DNA of 64,000 nt from NCBI GenBank assembly GCA_000467715.1, contig AJFK01000162.1, positions 24,901 to 88,900 on the forward strand. The letters are read 5' to 3'. How positions within the stretch are numbered: position 1 is the stretch's first letter; each line of letters starts with the position of its first letter. Both the position numbers and the translations under genes were made by a program. The notes under the pieces were generated by a model, which was not told where the DNA came from, ran no database searches, and worked only from the letters and a program-made list of their open reading frames with translations. Below, one piece after another: positions 1 to 11,440 of this stretch. Source of the stretch: Hysterium pulicare CBS 123377. Taxonomy: Eukaryota; Ascomycota; Dothideomycetes; Hysteriales; Hysteriaceae.

Positions 1-823
1 CCCAAAAATGATGATGACTGATAGCATTTCAATCGAGGACACGTGGGGTTGGTGATATTGCGATGGAAGGATTTCGTTGACTCGGATCGGAAAGTTGTTT
101 CTTCCGGACGAAAACTGATCACGTGGTCGACAAGTCCTTCCTAAAAGGCTTCGTTTATGAACAATTCAAATGGGAGAGGTGTAGAGCCGAACAAGATTCA
201 TCTTTGGTGAGCTTTGGTGCATGCTGGCTACTCTTTTCACGTGGGCTAGAGCATTATGGGATGCAAGTAAACAATGTTCAATTTGGATGATTAGATATCC
301 TTGACGCCACGAAGTCCTTCATCACTTCGATTTTATATAGGGCTTATGTACGTCGTAACTTCTCACTCGGTGGAGCGGGAACACCTAAGTTTTCAACATT
401 TCTAAACCCTATGGCGTTATTTTGGCTTATTCCTGAACCCACCCGGTCAGTCAAGCCAGAAAATCTTGGTGTATAAGACTGTAGCACACGACCAAGGGCG
501 CTAACCTGGTCAAAACAACCTATTACACGATTTTTGTCTCGTCATCAAGAAGACTTGCAGATACGGTCGGTACCATGCTTTGAGATATTGTAGGCATGTG
601 TTAGATCTCAGACTCTTTAGCTAAGGTTTGCTCAACGCGCGATGAGAAAGGACCTCGTGTAGGAGCGGATAGTGCTCGGTACACCGCTAATTTGGCGTAA
701 AATGCAGAGAGTCTTAACACGAGCGAACTTTATAAGCTCCTTTTGCTATGGTGAAACTCGCCCAAGAAACGTGTCCTCGGCACATGGAAAACTACCCCCC
801 GTGTAGCCCGCGGATTCTTCAAG
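1..823. other. no gene recognised
   Basis: No reading frame of useful length or recognisable motif is seen on either strand. The segment directly upstream of the tyrosinase pseudogene may contain its former promoter. Confidence 0.6.
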
Positions 824-2225
824 ATGGTCATCCTAAGCTGCCTTCGAGGTCTGTTCATATCGTTATTGTCTCTTTCATTGCTTTTTGGCTTCGTTTCCGG
901 GGATGCGGTCGATGATCTTGCGGCCACTGCTTTGGTCAACGTCTACAAGATCTTGAATGGCTCGGTGTCTGATGGAGCCTCTCGCACTTCCTGTATCAAG
1001 GGTACCTTTATTTATCGAAGGGAATTGTAGGTCCAAAGTAGTCCTATGGCTTATAGGACGTTGACATACGATGTGGTGGCAACCTTACCACTGACGAAAG
1101 AGCCGCGTACATCAAGGCTGTGCTTTGCTTACAGCCCAAGCCGTCCAAGCTCTCTGCGAGCATCGCACCGGGAGCAAAATCTCGTTACGATGATTTCGTT
1201 ATACATCAATCAAACCACGTTGATACATGGAACAGTAAGAGACCAATCAAGGCTATGACGAAACTCTGCTGAAAATATTCCGGGCCAACTTTCTCTCCTG
1301 GCACAGGTATTTTACTTGGGCTTATGAGAGAGCTTTCTAGATGAGTGTGGTTATGCAGGATACCAGCCATACTGGAACTGGGCGAAATATGTAGATATTC
1401 GCAACTCCCCAATTTTCAATGGAGATGGGTACAGTATGGGTGGTAATGGTGAGAACGTAGCGCTGGAATGGCAAATGTGGTTGTACCAGCCGAAAATGGC
1501 GGAGGATGCGTGTCGACAGGCTCATTTAAAAAGTGAGTATCCACAAACTCTTTCGTACAAAGCCATGTTTGCTGAAATCCATTAGCATGAGCATAAATTT
1601 AGGACCAATGGCAATAAGCATCGATGTAAAGATCAAAGCCAATCCGAACTCAAATGGTCTGGGTTACAACCCACGTTGCCTCCGGCGGGATTTGACAGAT
1701 TATTTCACCAAACTTGTCTTCGCGTTCAGGATATTCAAAACTTGATCACGTAGCTAACAAATATTGGAGACTTTCGAAGTAAAATGCAGACTGACACCAC
1801 GTCTGGTATGTCCTTTCTTTTCAACCAGAGTTTATACGATCGGCAAGTCTTCGGATTTGAGGCTGACTTGTAAATGGTTTGCCGTGCACAGTGCAGGGCA
1901 TTTTACGATCTGGGGAGATGCGGGCGGTGATTTGTACGTCTCTCCTGGGGATCCAGTCTTCTGGCTCCATCATGGTAATGATTATTTCGCTCTTTATCTC
2001 GCATTTCTAACCAGATTAACAGGTATGATCGACCGAGCCTGGTGGATATGGCAGAACCAGAATCCTTCCACTAGGGTGCAGACTATCGCCGGATCGACCT
2101 CGATGTTCGGTGAGAAGCAGGGTACATTGAATGACATTGTATATCTCGGAGTTGTTGCATCGGCATTCAAGATTAAAGATCTCGTGAGCTCAACCGGAGG
2201 ACCGTTTTGCTACGCCTATCAGTAA
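824..2225 (+). pseudogene. tyrosinase (polyphenol oxidase) pseudogene
   Basis: Tyrosinases are type 3 copper enzymes that oxidise phenols to quinones, as in melanin formation. From the ATG at 824 a secretion-signal-like N-terminus is followed by family blocks in order: an AAYIKAVLCLQ-type block near 1100, INQTTLIHGT near 1207, FLSWHRYFTWAYE near 1290, YQPYWNWAKY near 1365 (CuA region), GYNPRCLRRD near 1665, HSAGHFTIWGD near 1890, and FWLHHG, an intron, then MIDRAWWIWQNQ near 2030 (CuB region). It ends with the typical GGPFCYAY tail before the stop at 2223. The blocks lie in different frames: shifts occur near 1200, 1337 (one base short before DECG), 1730 and 1860, a TAG interrupts near 1751, and the acceptor expected before ANFLSW near 1287 reads GG instead of AG. 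Ordinary introns cannot explain these, so no active copper enzyme can be made. Most of the copper-ligand histidine regions are still readable, so the decay looks fairly recent. Confidence 0.88.
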
Positions 2226-4151
2226 ATGCAGTAGTGGATTTAGTACGACAAAGAGATGTTAGTAGGTGGTGCAAAGTGGGAAAGTGCCAATAGGCGCCCA
2301 AATTGAAAGATATTAGAGACTTTATGGGTTTGATGAATTCAATAAACCACTCCAGGGTGTAGCGCACGCATATGAACCACAGCGCGCGCTTGACGTGACT
2401 GTTGGTCACACCAATTGAACTGGCCATGACCACCCTTCTAACAGCTAGGTCAAATTGCTCGTGTAGCTGAACAAGAAGGCAACCTTGCTTAAGTATGTGC
2501 AACCTTCTTTTATGTTAGGACCGCAACAGAGCAAAGCCTTCAAAGACGTTGACTCGTCTTATTCACGAGAGAGAGAAATCCAATCACTATTTCTGGCATA
2601 GCCAAGACCCAAGAAACTCGCCACTGCGGGGCCCCGCATTTAGATACTACCGAGAAGCAGATCACGATCAACCTGCGCTGCAGTTGCCTCCCCGGCTGTC
2701 CAGTAAGAGATTCGAGATCCTCTTCATATGGGGTAGTTGGAGCATCCATTAGCATTGCGATTGTGTTCAAGCCCTGATATTAACCGAACAAATAGCCACA
2801 TTGGTCGCAAGGATTGCGGCCTTGGCGTACTATGTTCGCAACGGCTTGGTGAGATGAAAATTGGAACGTTGAAGTTCTCAATTGGTTGAAGAATTCCCAG
2901 CGCAAAAACGTCGATGGGTGTTCCCCATACTTTGCTCTTTCGTCATTTTAGTCCACGTGCAGCCGATGTTGTGGCCAAGCCGAATGTTACATCGGAGAGA
3001 GTGAGGCCATACATGACTAACAAGCGCGTGGCACTGTCCACAAACCAGTATTAGTTAGATGAGGAAGCAATTTCTCGACTTTTGGGGTGAATCTATTAAG
3101 AGCCGATGGCCGAAGGACCTGATGGCGTTTCCCTCGTGTGATGAAAAGTCGCAGAGTGCTCGAGCTAGCCTGGTGGCGTGATCGGGGGAGAACAGGCGCC
3201 TTTGTACAACTTAAGATCGATAGGATATGGACTACAATACTAGTCTTCAGGTTATGCAAGATGAAATGGTGACAGTGAGACTCTCGTAGAGATAGCAAGT
3301 AAGATAAAGGAGAAGTTGGATTAAGCTTGTCGGCTTCTTGCGGTCCGGGCTGCTTAGTCACACCCTTTCGGTTCAACCCCATCTCGAGACTTACCGTCTC
3401 CTTTGACTGAGCAACACCAATCCCAGCATCTGATACCCGATCAAAACCCCAATGTACTCCAACATCCCAGCACCATGGAGATTCTGGAAAGAATCTTAAT
3501 AGTCTCTTTCCTTTTCGCCGTTAGGGCGCGCTTCGATATGCCGGAACCCCGTACAACGGCCGTCTAAACAATCTACTCCACGCGTGCTTGTCACCTGCCA
3601 GGATGCAGAACTGGATAGAAGCAATTACCAAGGCTCAGTGGCAACATACTGGGTACACCTAAACAATTGCTCTGAAATAAGCTCGCCGAGTAAGACGCTT
3701 GCTTGAGCTCACAAACAGAACACCCATTCAAGATGCCACGAGGACTGTGCTTTAACCGCTGGACCGTCTGGGGAATCATGTCGTACAACCAGTCATCTCG
3801 AACGTATTAGAGACCGTAACTAATTGCGTCAGGCATCACGACCAGGGACTACCTCGTCTCTTGCCCCGCAATTGAGAGACATATCGGCATTCCTTTTTTC
3901 TCAGTCAAATGCCAAATAGAATGGTCATTAAGGTCCTAGACTAGGATTGGTCTGGGCACTTAGAGAGGCGCAGACCATTCGCAGTATCAACGAGGTTTTT
4001 GGTCAGACAACCTCCAAGTTTGCGCGGCTTCCGGCTAAAGTCTTAGTCGAAAGATTTAAAAACTTCTTGCGGTAACAGATCTTAAGATCTTTCTTGTGGG
4101 TTGAACGTTTGTCGAATTTTTCCCGTGTCAGAGACTGTCTTCACTGTCAAC
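2226..4151. other. intergenic, no gene recognised
   Basis: Only short, unrelated reading frames occur. The last few hundred bases should contain the promoter of the downstream dioxygenase gene. I see no defined regulatory site that I can name safely. Confidence 0.55.
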
Positions 4152-5593
4152 ATGGTCAAGGTCTACAGTGCTCTCACCGCATTAGTGGTTGGCTTCCTCG
4201 CCAGCTCGGTTATTGCTCACCCGGGAGAGAACCCAGCGGACGACTTTGCTCAGCGCGAAGCATATTTGGCAACGCAAGACAGGCGAGACGTTGGCCACTG
4301 CAATGCAGAGGAGGTCAAAGATGGGCGCCACGAAACAAACATCCAAAGGCGAGCAAACATGATTGCTGCTCTCCGTCGTGAAGCGGATCTCGACCATGGT
4401 GAGGTGGATCATCTCCGTCAGATAAGATTTACACTGACGTGATGAATTAGAGCCATTGCTCAGTGCTCGAGATATCAAAGGGGTTTTGGGCAAGAACCAC
4501 AAATCCAGCCAGCCATACAATCCTAGCACCCCAGAGGCCACTATCTTTGCCTCAAATTCCACATGCCTTCTGTCTCCAGAGATTTATGAAGGCCCTTACT
4601 GTAAGGTTTCCTTGGTGTGTTTGAAGGATGAACCATCGGAGCTGATTCTTCTAGACGTCACTGGTGAAGTATACCGGCCAAATGTCACCGAGCATGAAGT
4701 GGGGGTCAAGAATACATTGGAGCTTCAGATCGTCGATAAGTCTACGTGCAAGCCAATCCCAGGAGCTTTTGTTGAAATCTGGTCTTGTAATTCGACTGTA
4801 AGCCAATCTGGCCTTCATTAATCTTCGTTTCTAACACACGTGCAGGGTGTTTACGGTGGTATTGTTTCCAGTGACAATGGTAACGGCAACGATCAAACCA
4901 ATATTAACAACACCGCTCTTCGTGGTGTTCAAAAGACTGACGCACAAGGTGTTGTCACATTCAACACAATTGTACCTGGCCACTATGCCGGCCGCGCAAA
5001 CCATATCCACGGTATGTCTAATAACTTTCTCTCAGAGTTCCTAATACTCGACGTTATTTTCACATCCTGCCCATACTAATTACATCTAGTTGTTGTGCAC
5101 ATCGGTGCCACGCTACTCCCCAACAATACTCTCTCTGGCGGTACGCTCTCGCACATTGGGCAAACGTATTTCGATCAGTCTTTCCTGGATGCGGTCGAGA
5201 AGACTGCCCCGTACAGTACCAATAAAATTGCCAAGACTCCAAACAGCGGTGACTCGTGGATGACTCAAGGTGCAAACGGCGACGATCCAGTCTGGAATTA
5301 TGTCCTCCTCGGCAATACTGTAGGGCAAGGAATATTTAGCTGGATGACAATGGGCGTTGACGTGACAGCACACCGAACAATCAGCCATGCCTCCGAGTAT
5401 GGCGCAAATGGTGGTGTCAAGAACCCGAACGGAGGTAAGTGTTTACCCAAGTTTCTATCATATGGGTTCTGCTAATGGCATTCACGCAGGTGGTTTCCCT
5501 GGTTTCCCTGGTGGTTTCCCTGGCGGCTTCCCTGGCGGCTTCCCGGGATTCGGTACCCCTCCAACGACCACCACTCGTCGTGCTATGGAATGA
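4152..5593 (+). CDS. secreted intradiol ring-cleavage dioxygenase-like protein
   Basis: Six exons (4152-4398, 4451-4600, 4655-4797, 4846-5011, 5090-5434, 5490-5593) join in frame to 384 residues. Residues 1-22 form a signal peptide ending SSVIA. The GPYYVTGE motif (residues 130-137) is created only by splicing out 4601-4654. The likely non-heme Fe(III) ligands are all present: Tyr183 in GVYGG, Tyr227 in PGHYAGR, and His233 and His235 in NHIHV. The family cleaves catechol-type aromatics between the two hydroxyls, and this secreted fungal branch probably acts on phenolics outside the cell. The mature N-terminus carries an RRDVGHCNAEEV-type stretch usual in this branch. The tail is a run of GGFPG repeats followed by a Thr/Arg-rich end. 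The start is the first ATG giving a signal peptide; an earlier ATG in the same frame at 4101 would bury it. The neighbouring tyrosinase relic also handled phenols. Confidence 0.92.
5485..5560 (+). repeat. GGFPG-coding tandem repeat
   Basis: Imperfect copies of a 12-15 base unit encode repeated Gly-Gly-Phe-Pro-Gly at the C-terminal end of the dioxygenase, just after its last intron. Such Gly/Phe/Pro tails are low-complexity and probably flexible. The copies vary at third positions. Confidence 0.85.
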
Positions 5594-6777
5594 AGGGTCG
5601 TGAAGGGCAGGAATGATGATAGTGAATATTAGAATGGATGGGCTTTGGGGATCAAACTAGTTCCTTTCTTTCCTGTACACAACCACTTGACATGATCTAT
5701 CTATTCTGCATTGAATTCGATGTTGCGAATTGTGATTCAGTAAAATAAATGTAGGAGTTCAATAGGGAATGATTAATCCCGAACGATCTATGTCCTTGCG
5801 CATCTTCGTGTAACGCAAAGATAAAGATTCACACACAGGAGGCTTCAGATGATAGCCTCACTTTTCCAACTTCACATAATGATGGAGGAAACTTATTACG
5901 CCACATCCAAGTGTGCAGGCCGATGCTTCGAATAACTCTTACAACAAGCTATACCTAATTAATAAAGTCACGAATGCTATGTAGTCACTAAGTTAAGTCT
6001 TTTACTCTTTGCAAGCTCATACACCAGACGTAAAAAAATGCGGTCTTCCGATTGGTGGAATCATTATTCCAGCATCCTCCTACTTGGGTCCATATCGTGC
6101 ATCCAAACCCCCCTACCCAATCAATCTTATCTAAGAGATCAATGAGATCTGATGAATTCCGACATTCTTTTGCCGCTCTTTTGGTAGTTCCATGCTCCAG
6201 GTTATGGGGATCGGTCTCAGTGCGTATCTTGCAGGACGATGAATGACGGGACGGGATCCTTGGGTACATCAAACATTTCAAGCTTTTAGACTTTTTGAAA
6301 TTGCGAGGGTTAAACTTGGCGTAGAGCACGTATGAGGCTAGGTGTTAGGTAAACTCCCAGTTTTAGACTTATTGAGATGAATCGACTTTCCGATTTACTA
6401 AAGTGGGCGTATGCTCCTTATCAGGATATGCATATCAAAGGACTAGTCTACCAAAGGCTTCCCACTGTAAATACCTAACTAGTCGTCCGCTTCCATGGGC
6501 TCCCGAATTCCTCGTCGTGCTCTTGAATTGCTCGAACATCTAGGGGTCATCGTCAGCCAAAGAGCATTGAACGACGTCGAAAGTGAGTTGACGCAGTGTG
6601 AATCTCCTGTACGTCAAAGCTTAGAGGTACCTTGCTAATCCACATTCCGACCTATGTGGATGGGGAGCCTCCTTAGATCCCCGCAAGATTCCGATTCTAA
6701 TTCTTCCCCCTTGCATTCCCTTATCGTATTCAATCTTACAACTTATGTTGACACTCCAATCACCTAGCAATAAAGTT
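5594..6777. other. intergenic, no gene recognised
   Basis: This holds the 3' region of the dioxygenase gene and then stop-rich sequence with no recognisable protein family on either strand. Confidence 0.55.
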
Positions 6778-7740
6778 TCACGGGTCTTGCGGCTCTCGCG
6801 CGCCAGATTCCTCTTTTATAAGCTGGCGTTGGGAACTTTCAATGACCACTTGGTCTATGAACCATGCAGGTAGTTGGGTGGTTCCATGATCCGAATGAAG
6901 TGGGTCGTTCTTGTAGAATGCCGAGACAGCTTGGTTCACTCCGTCCATATCCATGGTGATCGGTGCACAGAGATCGAAGTCCAAAACCCACAGTTGTATT
7001 TCGTTTGGCGTGCCGTCTTCGCAATTGGGATTTGGACCTTCCCCAGCAACTGTGCATCCCATAACTTCAGATCGAGTCGATGAGTCCTTCTCTCTTTGCT
7101 CCAGCTTATGAAATATTGCGCTCGTTTTCATTTGTCCAATGACAATTTCAACATCGTTCCCATCTATCTCGGCCTCCCAATGCATCATTGCTAGCGCATC
7201 CGCCATGCCTAATACGATACTTTCAACATCAAGCCCGATTTGCTCCACCTGATCCATTCACAGAGGGACGTTCCTCAAGGAAAAGAAAAGAGAACTAGGT
7301 TGCTTCACTCGCCGTTTTGACAAGTACAGCCGTCCTAGGCAATCACGGTTCTCCTGGCTGGTCCGAGCAGTCTCTTTCCCTCTTTCGGGACAATATCGAT
7401 CGATGATCTGCAGTCGAAGATCTTCTGGAACTGGCGGTATACGTTTGGAGCACATGATGTTGCAGGCTAACGCGCCTTTGAGGGGAAATCCTGAGAGATG
7501 TTCGTCCCACCATTCCTGATCCTGGGCGTTGGTGTACCAGTAGTAGCATAGTACGAGGAAGTTGAGGGGTCCAATATTCTCCAATCGTTTCATGGCACCG
7601 ACCAAACGAGTCTGCATCTTGTATTCGTTCCATGATTATCTCAATGTCCCACGTCTTCTCGTTTGACGACATAGGGAGTGCCAGCTTGCTCCCAGACGGT
7701 CCCACAGTTCCCGGCGCCTATTCTTCGAAACGAGGACGTA
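6778..7740 (-). pseudogene. DUF3669 (fungal zinc-finger-like) protein pseudogene
   Basis: The family is fungal-specific and of unknown function. On the minus strand the family blocks appear in order: FRRIGAGNCGTVWEQ followed by YVVKRED (about 7728-7645), then in another frame WNEYKMQTRLVGAMKRL, the RLQIIDRYCPE and DCLGRLYLSKRR blocks, FFSLRNVPL, then LDVESIVLGMADALAMMHW and finally LWVLDFD near 6970. A TGA at 7260-7258 interrupts the second part in frame, exactly where relatives read through from FPL into the next helix. A frame change with stop codons separates the first block from the second, around 7640-7665. No ATG is found upstream of the first block. Two independent lesions plus a missing start make this a pseudogene; a split functional pair is unlikely. 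Confidence 0.82.
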
Positions 7741-8126
7741 CTTTTCTTTTTCACATTCCTACAATCAAGGTGTGACTTTTGATGGGGTTCGTTTTGTGAA
7801 CTTAAAAAGACTGCAGTGAGTCATCAGTAAGGAAAGTCCGGGTCGCTTATAAGGTAGGTAAGAGGTCTAAGATTACTTAAGGTATTTTCTCATGGCTTTG
7901 CACGGTATTCTCTCTGGCTCGAAACATACGTCGCAAAACTTCAATGTCTATCGGTATCCTAAAAGGGCTAGAGTGGGTATGCATAAGCTGCGCCACTGCC
8001 TTGCTCAGCCTCATACGGACGATCATCTATCCCAGCACCTACGTCTCTGAGCTGTGCGACAAAATGACAGCCTTTCCCTCAACCACTACTCCGGTCAACA
8101 TTTGACATACTGCAGCATAAAATGCC
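7741..8126. other. intergenic, putative promoter of the Myb fusion gene
   Basis: About 390 bases lie between the 5' side of the DUF3669 relic and the ATG at 8127. There is no coding signal and no site I can name. The two genes diverge from here. Confidence 0.5.
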
Positions 8127-11100
8127 ATGTCTGTCGGCTTTGGCTTCTCCGTTGGAGATTTTCTAGCCGCCCTCAAGCTTGTCGGAACGGTGATCGATTC
8201 CTTGCGCGAAAGCGGGACCTCAGGCACCCAGTATCGTGAACTGATTCACGAACTATACACCCTCGAGTCTGCCCTCCTCCGAGTCAAACGAGTCGAGCTC
8301 GACGAGTCCCAGAATGCAGAGCGAATCGCACTTCGGCAAGCAGCAGCGCAGTGTCAGCGAACGATCGATGTCTTCTGGCAAAAGATACAGACGTATCAAC
8401 CACACCTGAGATCGGGAGGGTCAGGGTCAAGGTTGAAGGATGGATGGATGAAAATAAAATGGGCAGTTTGCAAGAAAGACGATGTGGACAGGTTTAAGGC
8501 AGACCTAAGAGCTCAGACTAGCTCGATTGAGGTGCTGCTATTAACCGTCCAAATGGATAGTAGTTCTCTGCATGCTCGAAGACAGGATACTCAGCATAAG
8601 AGTCTAGCGACAAAGCTTCAGTCCGTGTCGGGTCAGTGGATGGCCAAACTTGCTTCGATTACAGATAGCATCGCAACGTGCGTCGAACACGGAAAACGGC
8701 TTCTCGAATCTACAACGCAAATAGTTAGAACCAACATCGCAGTCTTCCAAGTCATGATGGATATTCAAAAATTCATAACGCGTATTCCGGCTCAAGTTGA
8801 TCGGCAGCAACCTGTGTATCTCATCGACGCATTTGGAAAAGCCTCACCATTTCACCTTGAATTCGTCAGATCTGCAGAAGCCCTCACGGCAGTATTGAAA
8901 GTCAACTTTAGAGCGTCTAAAGTTGGCCCAGAAAAGATAGACAGGGGAGAATTTGTGCTCGAAGAAACAGCAACCCAAAAATTGATCAACCTTGACCGCG
9001 AATGGGACGAATGTTTCTTTCCTGGACAACGAATTGCCATGAGCATGACATTTGAGGCCAATTCATCCATGTCCAAATCCACCTGCCCGAAATGTGGAAC
9101 TGGGGCCTTGCAAACGCCAGATGTCGAAATCGAATGGTATGAATATTTCTTACCTGCCCATTCTCTATACCGCATCATCTAAAAGTGCGCTCGACGCTTA
9201 CTAATGTCCCATAGCGAGAAGTGCGGTATGATATATCGTAGGATAGAAGAGGAGTTGCCTTCCTTTATACCGCCATCAATGCCACTCGCGACAACTCCTG
9301 AAACAGTCCCAGAACGGCCGCGGTTACCGTCAGTGTCCTTGAAGTCCACGTCTAGGCGCATTGAAAAGCGCAAGCTTCCTGCCGACTTCGATGAAATTGG
9401 TAGGTTCCGTCGAGTGCGTATCATTGATTTTAAGTTTGCAGTGTCGGATGACGACGATCCTGCGCCTGACCCAGGCATCCATGTAATTGCAAAACGTGCG
9501 AGTAGTCGACCTGAACTAAACGTTCCGGATCCAATTATCCGCATGCTTGCGCAACGTGCGGGAGCAGATCCTCATCTCCTAGCTGTAATGAAGGGTGTTG
9601 CCACAGGACATGGAAGTCCGACGCAGCTTGCTTCCTTCCAGAGCCATATTAGCGATTTAACAGGCATTATGGATGCGCGAAGCACAGCATCAGACCATAC
9701 TCTCTGCACGTTGTATCAACTTGTCGATGATCAGTGGAAACGCCAGGAAGATGGGCATTATCAACTTGTCTTGGTTAGCGTGCCACTTCTTAAAACCTGT
9801 GGAAGCAACTACTTACACGTACAGGGTCATCCCGAAATTAGGTTCCTCGGTGTGCAAAAGGATTCAACCTTAGCACATAGCATTCCTATACTCAACGAAG
9901 GCGTCGATCTCCAGTTCCAGCAAGGTGAGCAGCTTAGACATGCAGCAGTTGATGCTCTCTCACATTCCCCAGGCAACATTCTTATCTGGACAACCCCTGA
10001 TGGCTTAGACTTTGCGCTGCATTTTGGCGCTGAGAAAGCTTTTCTGGAAATCAAGTGAGTCGTCCTGTTTTCAATTGGTGGAAGTCTGATAAGACTGCAT
10101 CGCAATACCAAATGTCATTTGTGCTTCATTTAAGCTGACTATTTCTTTAGGGAATATGTTCTGAATCGCACCATTCCACCAAGATTGTGCGGTAGGTCAT
10201 TCTGGACTCATAGTAATGGAACCTGTCAGTCTTGCAAAACGTCACAACGTGCTTGCGATGGTTCTTGGCCATGCTCGGAATGCATTGCACTCGGGGAGCA
10301 AGAGGCATGTCGGTATGGTCAGGCACAAAAAGCGGTAGTCCGCCTACCAGAAGACCCCCAGAACGAGGTTGGCCACCATAGGCGCGGGCCTTGGTCTCAA
10401 CAGGAAGATAGCTGGTTGCTAGACCTTGTTCGTCGGGACGGACCTTACAATTGGGTTCGGATTTCGCAAAGTATGCAGACTCGATCACCAAAACAGTGTC
10501 GCGAACGATATCAACAGAACCTAAAGGCCACTCTGAATCACGGGCCTATCACTCCGGAGGAGGGTAAGCAAATCGAGCGTTTTGTCAAAGTCGCAGGGAA
10601 AAGGTGGGCAGACATTGCTCGCCATCTTAGCGGGCGCAGCGAGAACCAAGTCAAGAACTGGTGGTACAGTTCACGGGACCCTGACGAACGGGAGGTTTTA
10701 GTATCCGAATCAGACACAGAGGACGAAATAATGGACGATGCGTCTGCTCAAGCATTTTCAGGCCCCACTCAACCGGACAACTTGTTCGCATATAGTAATT
10801 ACACATCAACGTCCCAGGTGGCGGCCGGACCTCTCAAACAGTACACCCAGCATCATTTGACGTCGCAGAGCACGCAATCACTGATGCGATCTGCGCAGAT
10901 CCAACAAAACCCGCCGTACACAGCCCCGGCTGCCCTACAGGCTGCCGATAACTTTGATGCTCTTTACAACACCATGTACCACCTCGAACAAAAACCGCCT
11001 GCCCTACAGTCTGTCGATAATCTTAGCAACAACGTCGATGCTGCATACACCACGCCGGACCACCTCTTCGACCCCTACAATCCAAAGTTCGATGCAGATC

Positions 11101-11387
11101 TGACCGCTAGTATGTTCTTTCCGGCTATCATACAGCCTGCCGACAATAGCAGCAACAACATATTCGACCCTTATGATCCAATGCTCGATGCAGATCCATT
11201 CGGTCTGTCCGCCAGTATGCTCTTTCCGGCTACCATACAGCCTGCCGACAATAGCAGCAACAACATATTCGACCCTTATGATCCAATGCTCGATGCAGAT
11301 CCATTCGGTCTGTCTGCCAGTGTGCAATTCCCGACGCAGTTCTCCTTCGACGCGCGACGAGGTAGATTATCAGAAGAATATGCATAA
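8127..11387 (+). CDS. ubiquitin-like domain / Zn2Cys6 / Myb fusion protein
   Basis: Three exons (8127-9136, 9215-10054, 10151-11387) join in phase to 1028 residues. Residues 1-220 are helical and begin VGFGFSVGDFLAALKL, as in the N-terminal domain of fungal STAND/NLR-like proteins. Residues about 229-310 match the fungal ubiquitin-like domain seen in such proteins, with its FFPGQRIAMSM end. Splicing of the first intron creates Cys337 and completes a zinc ribbon (Cys320, 323, 337, 340). Residues about 440-485 hold an IIRMLAQRAG...FQSHISDL motif. The third exon encodes a Zn(II)2Cys6 cluster, CX2CX6CX5CX2CX8C at residues 642-670, then two SANT/Myb repeats at about 694-742 and 745-790. An acidic patch and an Asn/Asp/Pro-rich tail follow, with a duplicated 35-residue unit. 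I infer a nuclear DNA-binding regulator whose activity is set by the N-terminal part. The alternative, two separate genes, is possible only if the 10055-10150 intron is not used; it has GTGAGT and TTTAG ends and keeps the frame. Confidence 0.82.
11130..11333 (+). repeat. two 105-bp direct repeats inside the Myb fusion gene
   Basis: Two nearly identical 105-base units begin at 11130 and 11235 and encode a 35-residue Asn/Asp/Pro-rich unit starting IQPADNSSNN. The copies differ by very few bases over most of their length, so the duplication is recent. Upstream, at about 11000-11110, weaker copies of the DPYNP-type unit can be seen, which suggests stepwise expansion of the tail. Confidence 0.92.
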
Positions 11388-11440
11388 ACTTCAGGCGGAA
11401 GCCATGCAAGCATAAAGCAAGCTCAGTAAACACAACATAG

